Of a stretch of DNA of 6,024 nucleotides, positions 1-5,850 are shown piece after piece; the first letter of the stretch is position 1, and the number at the start of each line of letters is the position of its first letter. Where the stretch lies: the NCBI GenBank assembly GCA_964400655.1, contig CAYNVN010000056.1, forward strand, positions 1 to 6,024, in the 5' to 3' direction. The stretch comes from B16-G9 sp964400655 (lineage in GTDB: Bacteria > Bacteroidota > Bacteroidia > Bacteroidales > F082). Under the pieces are notes generated by a model. The model had not been told where the DNA came from, ran no database searches, and saw only the letters and a list, made by a program, of their open reading frames with translations. The translations under genes and the position numbers were made by a program.

Positions 1-2
1 AC

Positions 3-59
3 AGTGCCGAAATGGCCACACAGGCTTTGCTGGGTACACCTGTGCGGGTTTACAAAAAA
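3..59 (+). other. Upstream fragment of the NlpC/P60 gene in a different frame
   Basis: Reading from base 3 gives SAEMATQALLGTPVRVYKK, which is the normal first half of a bacterial SH3b domain (compare the family pattern of TQALLGE-V-V followed by GEWYLVQTPDGYIGWVD). The second half lies in the frame beginning at 59. Adding one A to the six-A run at 54-59 joins them as ...VYKK-MGEWYLVQTP with no gap. The in-frame upstream extension of the 59 frame (QCRNGHTGFAG...) has no SH3 character. This is therefore the same gene with one base missing, through sequencing error, real mutation or slippage. Confidence 0.82.
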
Positions 60-850
60 TGGGTGAATGGTATTTGGTTCAAACTCCCAACCGTTACATT
101 GCCTGGGTTGACTCGGCAGCCCTTGTAACCATTAACCCGAAGAAATTATCGCATTACAAAAAAATGGAAAAGGTAGTCTTTATGCCTGTTAGCGGGTTCT
201 CCTATTCTCATCCCGACAACAAATCGCAAACGGTATCCGACCTTGTTGCAGGTTGTATATTACCGGTTACCGGAAGCAAAAACGGCTTTTTAAAAGTTAT
301 TTATCCCGACGGACGTGTTGCCTGGGTAAAACAAAACGAAACAGTCGGTTTTACCGAATTTACGCAACAAAAACTTTCGACGGAATCATTGATAAAAACA
401 GCCGGACAATTTTTGGGCTTCCCCTACCTTTGGGGAGGCACATCTTCAAAAGCAGTGGATTGCAGCGGATTTACTTCAACCGTATATTATATGAACGGTA
501 TTTTACTGCAACGCGATGCCTCACAGCAAACAAAATACGGAAAGGTGATAACCACATCGTACAACAGTGACAACCTGCTTCCCGGAGATTTACTTTTTTT
601 CGGAAGGCCTGCCACACAAACAAAACCCGAACGGGTTACCCACGTAGCCCTCTATCTGGGTAACGGAAAATTTATCCACGCTTCGGGAAAAGTTAGAATC
701 AACAGTATGGACAGTACCATGCCCGACTTTATAAAATCATACGTTCCACGCTTTGTAAGAGCCGTACGAATCAACGGTTTTATCGACGGAAAGGGAATTG
801 AAAAACTCAGTAATAACCGTTTTTATAAAGAGATTATTGCAAACAATTAA
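59..850 (+). CDS. SH3b-NlpC/P60 cysteine peptidase (YkfC-like gamma-D-Glu-diamino acid endopeptidase), 5' partial and frameshifted
   Basis: Probable muropeptide endopeptidase cutting the D-Glu-gamma-diamino acid bond in peptides with a free N-terminal L-Ala, by analogy with YkfC. From the methionine at 59 the open frame gives 263 aa. Residues 1-22 are the end of a first bacterial SH3 domain (GEWYLVQTP, IAWVDSAAL), about 37-96 a second (GFLKVIYPDGRVAWV), and about 108-238 the NlpC/P60 (C40) domain. Catalytic residues are visible: Cys135 in DCSGF, His195 in THVALYLG and His207 in FIHASG; LPGDLLFFG precedes the first His. The methionine at 59 is not the true start: the domain continues upstream in another frame (3-59), so the gene begins outside the window and is shifted at the A-run 54-59. 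The dipeptide epimerase gene follows 21 nt downstream. Family and active site are secure; exact substrate is inferred from neighbours. The catalytic part is intact. Confidence 0.88.
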   Translation: MGEWYLVQTPNRYIAWVDSAALVTINPKKLSHYKKMEKVVFMPVSGFSYSHPDNKSQTVSDLVAGCILPVTGSKNGFLKVIYPDGRVAWVKQNETVGFTEFTQQKLSTESLIKTAGQFLGFPYLWGGTSSKAVDCSGFTSTVYYMNGILLQRDASQQTKYGKVITTSYNSDNLLPGDLLFFGRPATQTKPERVTHVALYLGNGKFIHASGKVRINSMDSTMPDFIKSYVPRFVRAVRINGFIDGKGIEKLSNNRFYKEIIANN

Positions 851-871
851 TATTAAAATAACACGGAAATT

Positions 872-2005
872 ATGAAAAGTAACCGGCGTAATTTTGTAAA
901 GACCCTGGGAGCCGCATCGCTGGGCGCATTAACGTTTAAAAACGGCCTTGCAAAAGCCCCTGCTTACCTCAAAAGCGGAACAGGCAGTAAATTAAAACTA
1001 AAATTCAGGCCTTACGATCTTAAACTAACCCATACTTTTACGGTTGCCGAGATGTCAAGAAATACCACCCCGGTAGTGTTAACCGAACTGGAGTATGAAA
1101 ACTTTACCGGCTACGGCGAAGCATCCATGCCCCCCTATCTGGGCGAATCGCACGAAACGGTGATGAACTTTCTAAACAAACTGGATTTAAGCAGGTTTGA
1201 CGACCCCTTTAAAATAAACGACATCCTCGATTATGTTGACTCGGTGGACAAAGGCAACAGAGCGGCCAAAGCTTCCGTTGATATTGCGCTGCACGACCTG
1301 TTGGGAAAGCTAACCGGACAGCCGCTTTACCGCTTGTGGGGTCTCAGCCCCGAAAAAACTCCCGTTACTTCCTTCACCATCGGTATTGATACTCCCCGGG
1401 TTGTTGTTGCCAAAACAAAGGAAGCGGCCCGTTTTAAAGTGCTTAAAGTTAAGCTGGGCAGAGGCAACGACAAAGAGATGATTAATGCCGTAAGGAGTGT
1501 AACGGATGTTCCGGTGTATGTTGATGTAAACCAGGGATGGAAAAACAAACACAAAGCACTGGAGATGATTGAATGGCTTAAAGAACAGGGGGTTATTTTT
1601 GTTGAACAACCCATGCCCGCCCAACAAATTGACGATATGGCATGGCTTACCCAACACAGCCCCTTGCCTACCGTTGCCGACGAAGCTTTTCACCGTTTAC
1701 CCGATATTGTAAAATTTAAAGATGTCTATTCAGGCATCAACATCAAACTGATGAAAAGCACCGGTTTACGCGAAGCACATAAAATGATTACCGTGGCACG
1801 AGCCATGGAGATGAAGATATTAATGGGCTGTATGACCGAAACTTCATGTGCCGTATCGGCTGCAGCACAACTGTCGCCTTTGGTTGACTGGGCCGACCTG
1901 GACGGCAACCTGCTTATTGACAACGATGTTTACGAAGGGGTTAAGGTTATTGACGGCAAACTAACCCTTAACAACTGGCCCGGAATAGGAATAAGAAAAG
2001 TTTAA
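872..2005 (+). CDS. Dipeptide epimerase (L-Ala-D/L-Glu epimerase type, enolase superfamily) with Tat-like signal
   Basis: Member of the muconate-lactonizing-enzyme subgroup of the enolase superfamily, predicted to epimerise L-Ala-D-Glu to L-Ala-L-Glu (YkfB/YcjG-like). The N-terminal capping domain spans about 42-155 and a TIM-barrel-like domain about 160-377. Visible catalytic parts: KxK motif Lys192-Val-Lys194, metal ligands Asp218 (VYVDVNQGW), Glu245 (FVEQPM) and Asp270 (VADEAF), opposing base Lys292 (NIKLMK), and the DxD motif Asp342-Leu-Asp344 that in this family holds the dipeptide amino group. Spacings match E. coli YcjG as I recall it. Residues 1-30 form a twin-arginine-like signal (NRRNFVK, hydrophobic stretch, then a basic c-region near GLAKAP), without a lipobox. 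It sits 21 nt after the endopeptidase and 23 nt before the LD-carboxypeptidase, which supports the muropeptide role. Some relatives prefer other dipeptides, so substrate is less sure than fold. The start is chosen because it includes the signal. Confidence 0.9.
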   Translation: MKSNRRNFVKTLGAASLGALTFKNGLAKAPAYLKSGTGSKLKLKFRPYDLKLTHTFTVAEMSRNTTPVVLTELEYENFTGYGEASMPPYLGESHETVMNFLNKLDLSRFDDPFKINDILDYVDSVDKGNRAAKASVDIALHDLLGKLTGQPLYRLWGLSPEKTPVTSFTIGIDTPRVVVAKTKEAARFKVLKVKLGRGNDKEMINAVRSVTDVPVYVDVNQGWKNKHKALEMIEWLKEQGVIFVEQPMPAQQIDDMAWLTQHSPLPTVADEAFHRLPDIVKFKDVYSGINIKLMKSTGLREAHKMITVARAMEMKILMGCMTETSCAVSAAAQLSPLVDWADLDGNLLIDNDVYEGVKVIDGKLTLNNWPGIGIRKV

Positions 2006-2028
2006 GCCGGCAATAAAAAACATTTGAT

Positions 2029-3078
2029 ATGCTTACACGAAGAAAGTTTATAAAAAGTACCGGTGCCCTTACCGCCCTATCGCTTACTCCGGCAGCAGGC
2101 AAAGCGCTGGGTACACCAACCAATTACGAAAAACCCGCCAACATACTCCCGGGGCGGTTACAAAAAGGCGACACCATCGGACTTATCACCCCTTCGGGGC
2201 CCATCACTACCGAACAACTGGAAAGCACCGTTAAGCAACTGAACCAACTTGGCTTTAACACCATTTACGAAGATAGCGTATTGGATCAATACGGATATTT
2301 TGCCGGAAAAGATGAAGAGAGAGCCGCCGAACTGAACAATATGTTCGCCAACAAAAATGCCGATGCCATTTTGTGCGTCCGTGGCGGCTACGGTGCCATC
2401 AGAATATTGGATATGCTGGATTATGATTTGATAAAACAAAACCCGAAGGTATTTATGGGATACAGCGACATCACGGCTTTCCTCAATGCAATTCACAACC
2501 GTACGGGACTTGTAACTTTTCACGGGCCGCTTGGCATATCAAAATTCAACCCGTTTGTCCGGAACTCGTTTGAGCATGTGGTAATGGAACCCCAAAACCG
2601 TTACCGGTACGCATACCAACGCGAAGCGGATACGGAAAACAATCCTGAATTTGACCTTTATACCATCAACAAAGGAAAAGCTACCGGTGAACTTACGGGC
2701 GGAAACATCAGTGTTATTGCATCAATGATTGGCAGTGCATTTGAACCCGACTTTGAAAACAAACTTGTTTTTTTAGAAGAGATTGAAGAAAAAACTTACC
2801 GGGTTGACAAAATGCTTGTTCATATGTTACAGGCCACCAACCTGAAAAAAGCCGCAGGAATTGTTTTCGGTGTGTTTAAAGAGTGTAACATTAACGACGA
2901 ACCCCGGTTAACACTTAAGCAGGCTGTAAACGACCTTTTTAAACCGCTTAACATACCTGTTTCGTACGGCTTTCCTTTCGGGCACATCGATAATATCCTT
3001 ACACTGCCCATAGGAATAAAGGCACATTTTAACGCAAACCGTAACACTTTAAAACTACTGGAAAAAGCTGTGGTTTAA
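2029..3078 (+). CDS. LD-carboxypeptidase (peptidase family S66, LdcA/YkfA-like) with Tat-like signal
   Basis: Serine peptidase predicted to remove the terminal D-Ala from murein tetrapeptides (L,D-bond), leaving tripeptides. The 349-aa protein has an N-terminal domain beginning near residue 40 (LQKGDTIGLITPSGPI), the conserved RGGYGAIRIL (118-127), and GYSDIT with the likely nucleophile Ser146. The charge-relay residues are probably Glu250 (VFLEEIEEKTYRVDKML) and His319 (YGFPFGH). The spacings of 104 and 69 residues agree with the Ser115-Glu217-His285 triad of Pseudomonas LdcA. Residues 1-28 read as a twin-arginine signal: TRRKFIK, a hydrophobic stretch, a Lys in the c-region and possible cleavage near GKA. 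E. coli LdcA is cytoplasmic, so export here is notable. Third and last gene of the + strand block; its stop lies 21 nt from that of the convergent membrane-protein gene. There is no ribosome-binding purine run upstream, as is usual in Bacteroidota. Confidence 0.92.
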   Translation: MLTRRKFIKSTGALTALSLTPAAGKALGTPTNYEKPANILPGRLQKGDTIGLITPSGPITTEQLESTVKQLNQLGFNTIYEDSVLDQYGYFAGKDEERAAELNNMFANKNADAILCVRGGYGAIRILDMLDYDLIKQNPKVFMGYSDITAFLNAIHNRTGLVTFHGPLGISKFNPFVRNSFEHVVMEPQNRYRYAYQREADTENNPEFDLYTINKGKATGELTGGNISVIASMIGSAFEPDFENKLVFLEEIEEKTYRVDKMLVHMLQATNLKKAAGIVFGVFKECNINDEPRLTLKQAVNDLFKPLNIPVSYGFPFGHIDNILTLPIGIKAHFNANRNTLKLLEKAVV

Positions 3079-3099
3079 AAAATAAAGAGAGAGATTTTG

Positions 3100-4236
3100 C
3101 TATTTATCGGCCATCGTATCTTTTACCTCCGCCAACGAAGGAAAATCGTTATAATGCCATTTCTTCAGGATAATACCATTATGAAGAAGCAACATTCCGG
3201 GGTTTGAACGTATCATGGCTTTTAGCTCAATATCATCGGCATAATAAACCGGATACTCGATTTTAAATAGCTTCAGGTATTTTTTAACCTCCTCGGGGCC
3301 GCTGGCACAAATCAGCGCGGTTTCCACATTTTCCTGCTCCAGTTTTAATGCAAGGTTCGAAGCTTTAATCATCCCTTCACCATTTGCTCCGTCAAGGTCG
3401 GGTGATACGATTAAAAGCTGATAACCCGGATTTTCAATAACATCCCGGGTTACATCGTTACCCTCCTCATCTTCAATTACCAGGTCGTGCGGCTTAATCA
3501 CTTCCGAGTCGTCAATACGCTGGTCAACAAAACTCCATTGGGCCTGCCAGGTACTGTCGTTCCACGGAAAATCGTTTGAAGGATACTCTTTCACCTCGCC
3601 GGTTTTGTTGTTCTTGTAAATAACATAAACCTTTTGCTTATCGGCATTTTTTATCTTCATATCCCTGCCCGTTTTCCATGTACGAAAATCGATAACCGGG
3701 AGATGGTGGAAATTATAAAACTGAAACCATATAAAACCCGATGCCACAACGATAACAATGATATTTTGCAGTACCGGTTTAATAACTGTTTTGCTGCTTT
3801 TAACGGTAAAAAGGAGCAACAGGGCCATTATACCGAAAACAATGTTTTTATAAAAGGTGGCCCAATTGGACAATTTTACGGCATCGCCAAAACACCCGCA
3901 ATCGGGAACCAGATTTTTTGTGGCATCAAACCATGTAACCACCAAAAAGAAAAGCATCATTAAAAATGTACCCCAAACCGCCATTTTATACCTGAGTTTA
4001 AACAACAACGAAAAACCTAAAATAAACTCGGTGGTTATCAATATTATGGCAAGGGTCAGCTTATATTCCGACAGACTGTCAAGGCCGTAAGCCAACAGGT
4101 AATCCTCCACACGATAAGCGGTTCCAACAGGATCAATCCCCTTTACGGTTGATGAAAAAACAAACAACAATCCCAGTGCAACCCTGACGATTTTAAAAAA
4201 CAGATTTTCGCCTGAAGCCGATCTATTCTTCTTCAT
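3100..4236 (-). CDS. BT_3928-type membrane protein: DoxX/MauE-like membrane domain with thioredoxin-like C-terminal domain
   Basis: Inner-membrane protein of 378 aa with no firmly known function; possibly linked to thiol/disulfide or redox chemistry. Five hydrophobic helices are visible at about 12-31, 59-80, 84-103, 128-145 and 154-173. The loop before the fourth carries VPDCGCFGD (Cys113, Cys115), the mark of MauE/DoxX-like proteins. A soluble region of about 100 residues follows, then a thioredoxin-like domain from about 271 (GYQLLIVSPD) to 370, including NPGMLLLHNGIILKKW (345-360), which resembles the cis-Pro region of TlpA-like folds. The usual CxxC after the first strand is absent, and the domain's only cysteine is Cys310, so a classical oxidoreductase is unlikely. 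The start overlaps the end of the upstream DUF1599 gene by 14 nt, implying co-transcription and perhaps translational coupling. In Bacteroides relatives I recall tpiA beyond this gene; here a muropeptide block converges on it. Confidence 0.82.
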   Translation of the reverse strand: MKKNRSASGENLFFKIVRVALGLLFVFSSTVKGIDPVGTAYRVEDYLLAYGLDSLSEYKLTLAIILITTEFILGFSLLFKLRYKMAVWGTFLMMLFFLVVTWFDATKNLVPDCGCFGDAVKLSNWATFYKNIVFGIMALLLLFTVKSSKTVIKPVLQNIIVIVVASGFIWFQFYNFHHLPVIDFRTWKTGRDMKIKNADKQKVYVIYKNNKTGEVKEYPSNDFPWNDSTWQAQWSFVDQRIDDSEVIKPHDLVIEDEEGNDVTRDVIENPGYQLLIVSPDLDGANGEGMIKASNLALKLEQENVETALICASGPEEVKKYLKLFKIEYPVYYADDIELKAMIRSNPGMLLLHNGIILKKWHYNDFPSLAEVKDTMADK

Positions 4237-4774
4237 TTTCGAGGGTTAGTTTTATTAATGCGAAAACGGAATAGTTGATAATATCGTAATAGTTGGCATC
4301 CAGCCCTTCCGAAACAAGAGTCTTCCGGTCGTTACTCTCAATCTGTTTTACCCGTAAAAGTTTCATTAAAATAATGTCGGTTAACGAAGAGATGCGCATG
4401 TTTCGCCATGCTTCGCCGTAATCGTGATTTTTGTCATACATCAAATCACGCGACTGATAGATGTATTTGTTATAAAGTTCAACAGCCTTTTCGTTGTTAA
4501 TATCAGGCTGATCAACAAATCCCAGTTCAAGCTGAATAAGGGCCATTACCGAGTAGTTAACAATACCTGTAAACTCCGGCACAACCCCTTCGTCCACCTT
4601 TCTTTCTTTATTTAACTGAATACTTCTAATGCGATTGGCCTTGATGTATATTTGATCGGCCAGACTCGGCAAACGCAGTATGCGCCAGGCCGTTCCGTAA
4701 TCTTTTAGCTTATTCTCGAAAACTGTGCGACATTTGGTAATAATTTGTTCAAACTGCTCTTTGGTTTTGTCCAT
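4223..4774 (-). CDS. DUF1599 protein with two tandem copies of the domain
   Basis: A 183-aa soluble, charged protein with no signal peptide or membrane helix, recognised as DUF1599 (PF07659, which I recall is also called a nucleotide-modification-associated domain). Its molecular function is unknown to me. It is an internal duplication: copy 1 at about residues 8-84 and copy 2 at about 101-177. Each carries DYGxAWRxxR, SLxDxIxxKxxR, a Val-x-Glu-Gly turn and IxNYSVxALIxL. The DYG motifs are at 25-27 and 118-120, and NYSV at 73-76 and 167-170. Helical copies with repeated acidic and basic positions recall MazG-like all-alpha nucleotide pyrophosphatases, but no ExxE metal motif is clear, so that is speculation. 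First gene of the - strand pair, overlapping the membrane-protein gene by 14 nt, and divergent from folP across 51 nt. This start is the first ATG and leaves only the short promoter gap. Confidence 0.85.
   Translation of the reverse strand: MDKTKEQFEQIITKCRTVFENKLKDYGTAWRILRLPSLADQIYIKANRIRSIQLNKERKVDEGVVPEFTGIVNYSVMALIQLELGFVDQPDINNEKAVELYNKYIYQSRDLMYDKNHDYGEAWRNMRISSLTDIILMKLLRVKQIESNDRKTLVSEGLDANYYDIINYSVFALIKLTLENEEE
4244..4474 (-). repeat. Second DUF1599 copy (protein-level internal repeat)
   Basis: This codes for residues about 101-177 of the DUF1599 protein and aligns with residues 8-84 (bases 4523-4753) with one extra residue before the Glu-Gly turn. Shared signature: DYG-x-AWR, SL-x-D, NYSV-x-ALI. 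The similarity is seen in protein sequence; DNA identity has decayed, pointing to an old duplication. Confidence 0.75.
4523..4753 (-). repeat. First DUF1599 copy (protein-level internal repeat)
   Basis: This codes for residues about 8-84 of the DUF1599 protein, with DYGTAWRILR at 25-34 and NYSVMALI at 73-80. It is the partner of the copy at 4244-4474; a linker of about 16 residues (FVDQPDINNEK...) joins the two. Confidence 0.75.
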
Positions 4775-4795
4775 GTTACCCGATACTTAAAACAT

Positions 4796-4831
4796 TAACT
4801 TTGTAAAATGAATTAATTTTGCAAAATGAGC
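4796..4831 (+). promoter_or_regulatory. Tandem 18-bp duplication carrying two -7 promoter elements and the folP start
   Basis: Two adjacent 18-bp units, TAACTTTGTAAAATGAAT (4796-4813) and TAATTTTGCAAAATGAGC (4814-4831), agree at 14 of 18 positions. Each begins with a perfect match to the Bacteroidota -7 consensus TAnnTTTG. I find no -33 TTTG at the ideal 19-21 nt distance; the nearest TTTG for the first unit is at 4766-4769, with a 26-nt spacer. If the first -7 is used, transcription would start near 4808-4811, giving a leader of about 15 nt. If the second is used, the folP message would be nearly leaderless. Each unit also contains an ATG: the upstream one (4808) reads Met-Asn-stop in the folP frame, and the second is the folP start. 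Confidence 0.55.
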
Positions 4832-5698
4832 GATAAAAATACATCATTTGATTCAAACGGCAAGAAACAAATCAGAGGGAAATCGTTTATACTTGATATT
4901 TCTTCGCCGCTTGTTATGGGCATTCTCAACAGCACCCCCGATTCGTTTTACGACGGAGGCAGATACAACCGCGAAGAATCGTGGCTTATAAGAGCAGGAA
5001 TGATGATTGAAGAAGGTGTTGACATCATTGATATAGGCGGCATGTCAACCAGGCCTGGTGCCAAACCCGTTTCGGAAAAAGAGGAAACCGACAGGGTTGT
5101 GGCACCGCTGAAACTTCTTAAAAACAAATTTCCCGATGTTGTGGTTTCCATCGATACCTACCGTTCGGAAGTGGCAAAAATATGTATTGAGGAAGGTGCC
5201 GATATTATCAATGATATTTCGGGAGGTACTTTTGATGATAAGATGTTTAAAACCGTTGCAAATTACAAAGTGCCGTACATATTGATGCACATTAAAGGGA
5301 GTCCCGAAAACATGCAGAAAGACCCCATAAAAAACAATATAACTGACCGGGTAAAAACTTTTTTCGAACAAAGGGTTGCCATGCTAAACGATTTGGGAGT
5401 TACCGAAATAATTCTCGATCCGGGATTTGGATTTGGAAAATCGCCGGAGTGCAATTATGTCCTGTTGAGAAATATGAAAAATGTTAGAATCAACAACCTG
5501 CCGCTGCTTGCAGGTATTTCCCGTAAATCGATGATAAACAAAGTGCTGGGCACCAAGCCCGAAAATGCACTTAACGGAACCACCGCGTTACACATGTTTG
5601 CCCTTCAACAGGGAGCCGGCATACTGCGTGTTCACGATGTTAAAGAGGCCAAAGAGGCCATAAAACTTTTTGAGTTTTACAACACAGCGGATTGTTAA
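4826..5698 (+). CDS. folP: Dihydropteroate synthase
   Basis: Joins 6-hydroxymethyl-7,8-dihydropterin diphosphate to p-aminobenzoate, making dihydropteroate for folate synthesis; cytoplasmic TIM barrel. The 290-aa length is normal. Signature elements occur in order: GILNSTPDSFYDGG (32-45), IGGMSTRPGA (70-79), VSIDTY (107-112), DIINDISGG (126-134), MHIKGSPENMQ (154-164), ILDPGFGFGK (196-205), LAGISRKSM (228-236) and a C-terminal RVHDV (268-272). Residues expected for pterin and diphosphate binding are all present: Asn35, Asp110, Asn129, Asp198, Lys234, Arg268 and His270, shifted 13-14 from E. coli. Phe41 and Thr75-Arg76-Pro77 keep the common sulfonamide-sensitive form, so this is the housekeeping enzyme, not a Sul-type resistance variant. 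The start at 4826 is favoured because a stop lies just upstream in frame (4814-4816). Divergent from the DUF1599 gene. In many Bacteroidota the next gene is a diadenylate cyclase, which is not seen before the window ends. Confidence 0.97.
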   Translation: MSDKNTSFDSNGKKQIRGKSFILDISSPLVMGILNSTPDSFYDGGRYNREESWLIRAGMMIEEGVDIIDIGGMSTRPGAKPVSEKEETDRVVAPLKLLKNKFPDVVVSIDTYRSEVAKICIEEGADIINDISGGTFDDKMFKTVANYKVPYILMHIKGSPENMQKDPIKNNITDRVKTFFEQRVAMLNDLGVTEIILDPGFGFGKSPECNYVLLRNMKNVRINNLPLLAGISRKSMINKVLGTKPENALNGTTALHMFALQQGAGILRVHDVKEAKEAIKLFEFYNTADC

Positions 5699-5764
5699 AA
5701 TTATAACCTGATATTTACGAAAAGATATTCTCCCCCCTGCTTTATCCTGTGTTATGGACACACG

Positions 5765-5850
5765 GCCTGCAAACACACCGTCATTTCTCCTGAAGTCCAG
5801 CCTGCCCTTTAGGAAAAAGGGAGTTCGGTCGTTCATAGTAGGGGATTCCC
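5765..5850 (+). repeat. Intergenic repeat, copy 1
   Basis: Its first 23 bases (5765-5787, GCCTGCAAACACACC then GTCATTTC) recur at 5851-5873 with one C/T difference. The copy ends with GGGGATTCCC (5841-5850) and holds a hairpin at 5805-5821. Copy 2 begins at the very next base, so the two are arranged in tandem. The GTCATTTC start and closing GATT/ATCCCC parts resemble the short GTCATTTCGA...GAGAAATC elements common between Bacteroidota genes; that likeness is from memory. Confidence 0.65.
5805..5821 (+). other. Hairpin inside repeat copy 1
   Basis: Perfect 6-bp stem CCCTTT (5805-5810) / AAAGGG (5816-5821) with the 5-nt loop AGGAA. No run of T follows, so it is a poor intrinsic terminator by the classical rule. 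Lying about 107 nt after the folP stop, it could protect the 3' end of the folP message. Confidence 0.5.

Noticed and set aside
253..570. Alternative + strand frame of 105 aa within the NlpC/P60 gene
   Set aside because: The overlapping frame carries the full Cys-His-His catalytic set; this one has no family features. I also checked whether it was part of the frameshift, and it is not: the break is at 54-59 only.
1310..1693. Antisense open frame of 127 aa inside the epimerase gene (and a second at 1327-1614)
   Set aside because: It lies fully opposite a gene with complete catalytic motifs, and its translation has no domain signature; shadow frame.
2158..2523. Antisense open frame of 121 aa inside the LD-carboxypeptidase gene
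   Set aside because: Shadow of a well-supported gene; low-complexity hydrophobic translation without motifs.
4775..4825. A promoter for the DUF1599 gene on the - strand
   Set aside because: One is expected here, but I found no TAnnTTTG on that strand; the nearest match (TAATGTTT) is one base off and poorly spaced, so it is not listed as a feature.
4826..5698. folP as a sulfonamide-resistance (Sul-type) gene
   Set aside because: Phe41 and the Thr75-Arg76-Pro77 loop keep the standard form without visible insertion, and the genomic setting is housekeeping.
5588..5836. Open frame of 82 aa on the - strand
   Set aside because: It runs antisense through the end of folP and into repeat copy 1, has no recognisable motif and no promoter-like signal, so it is most likely chance.
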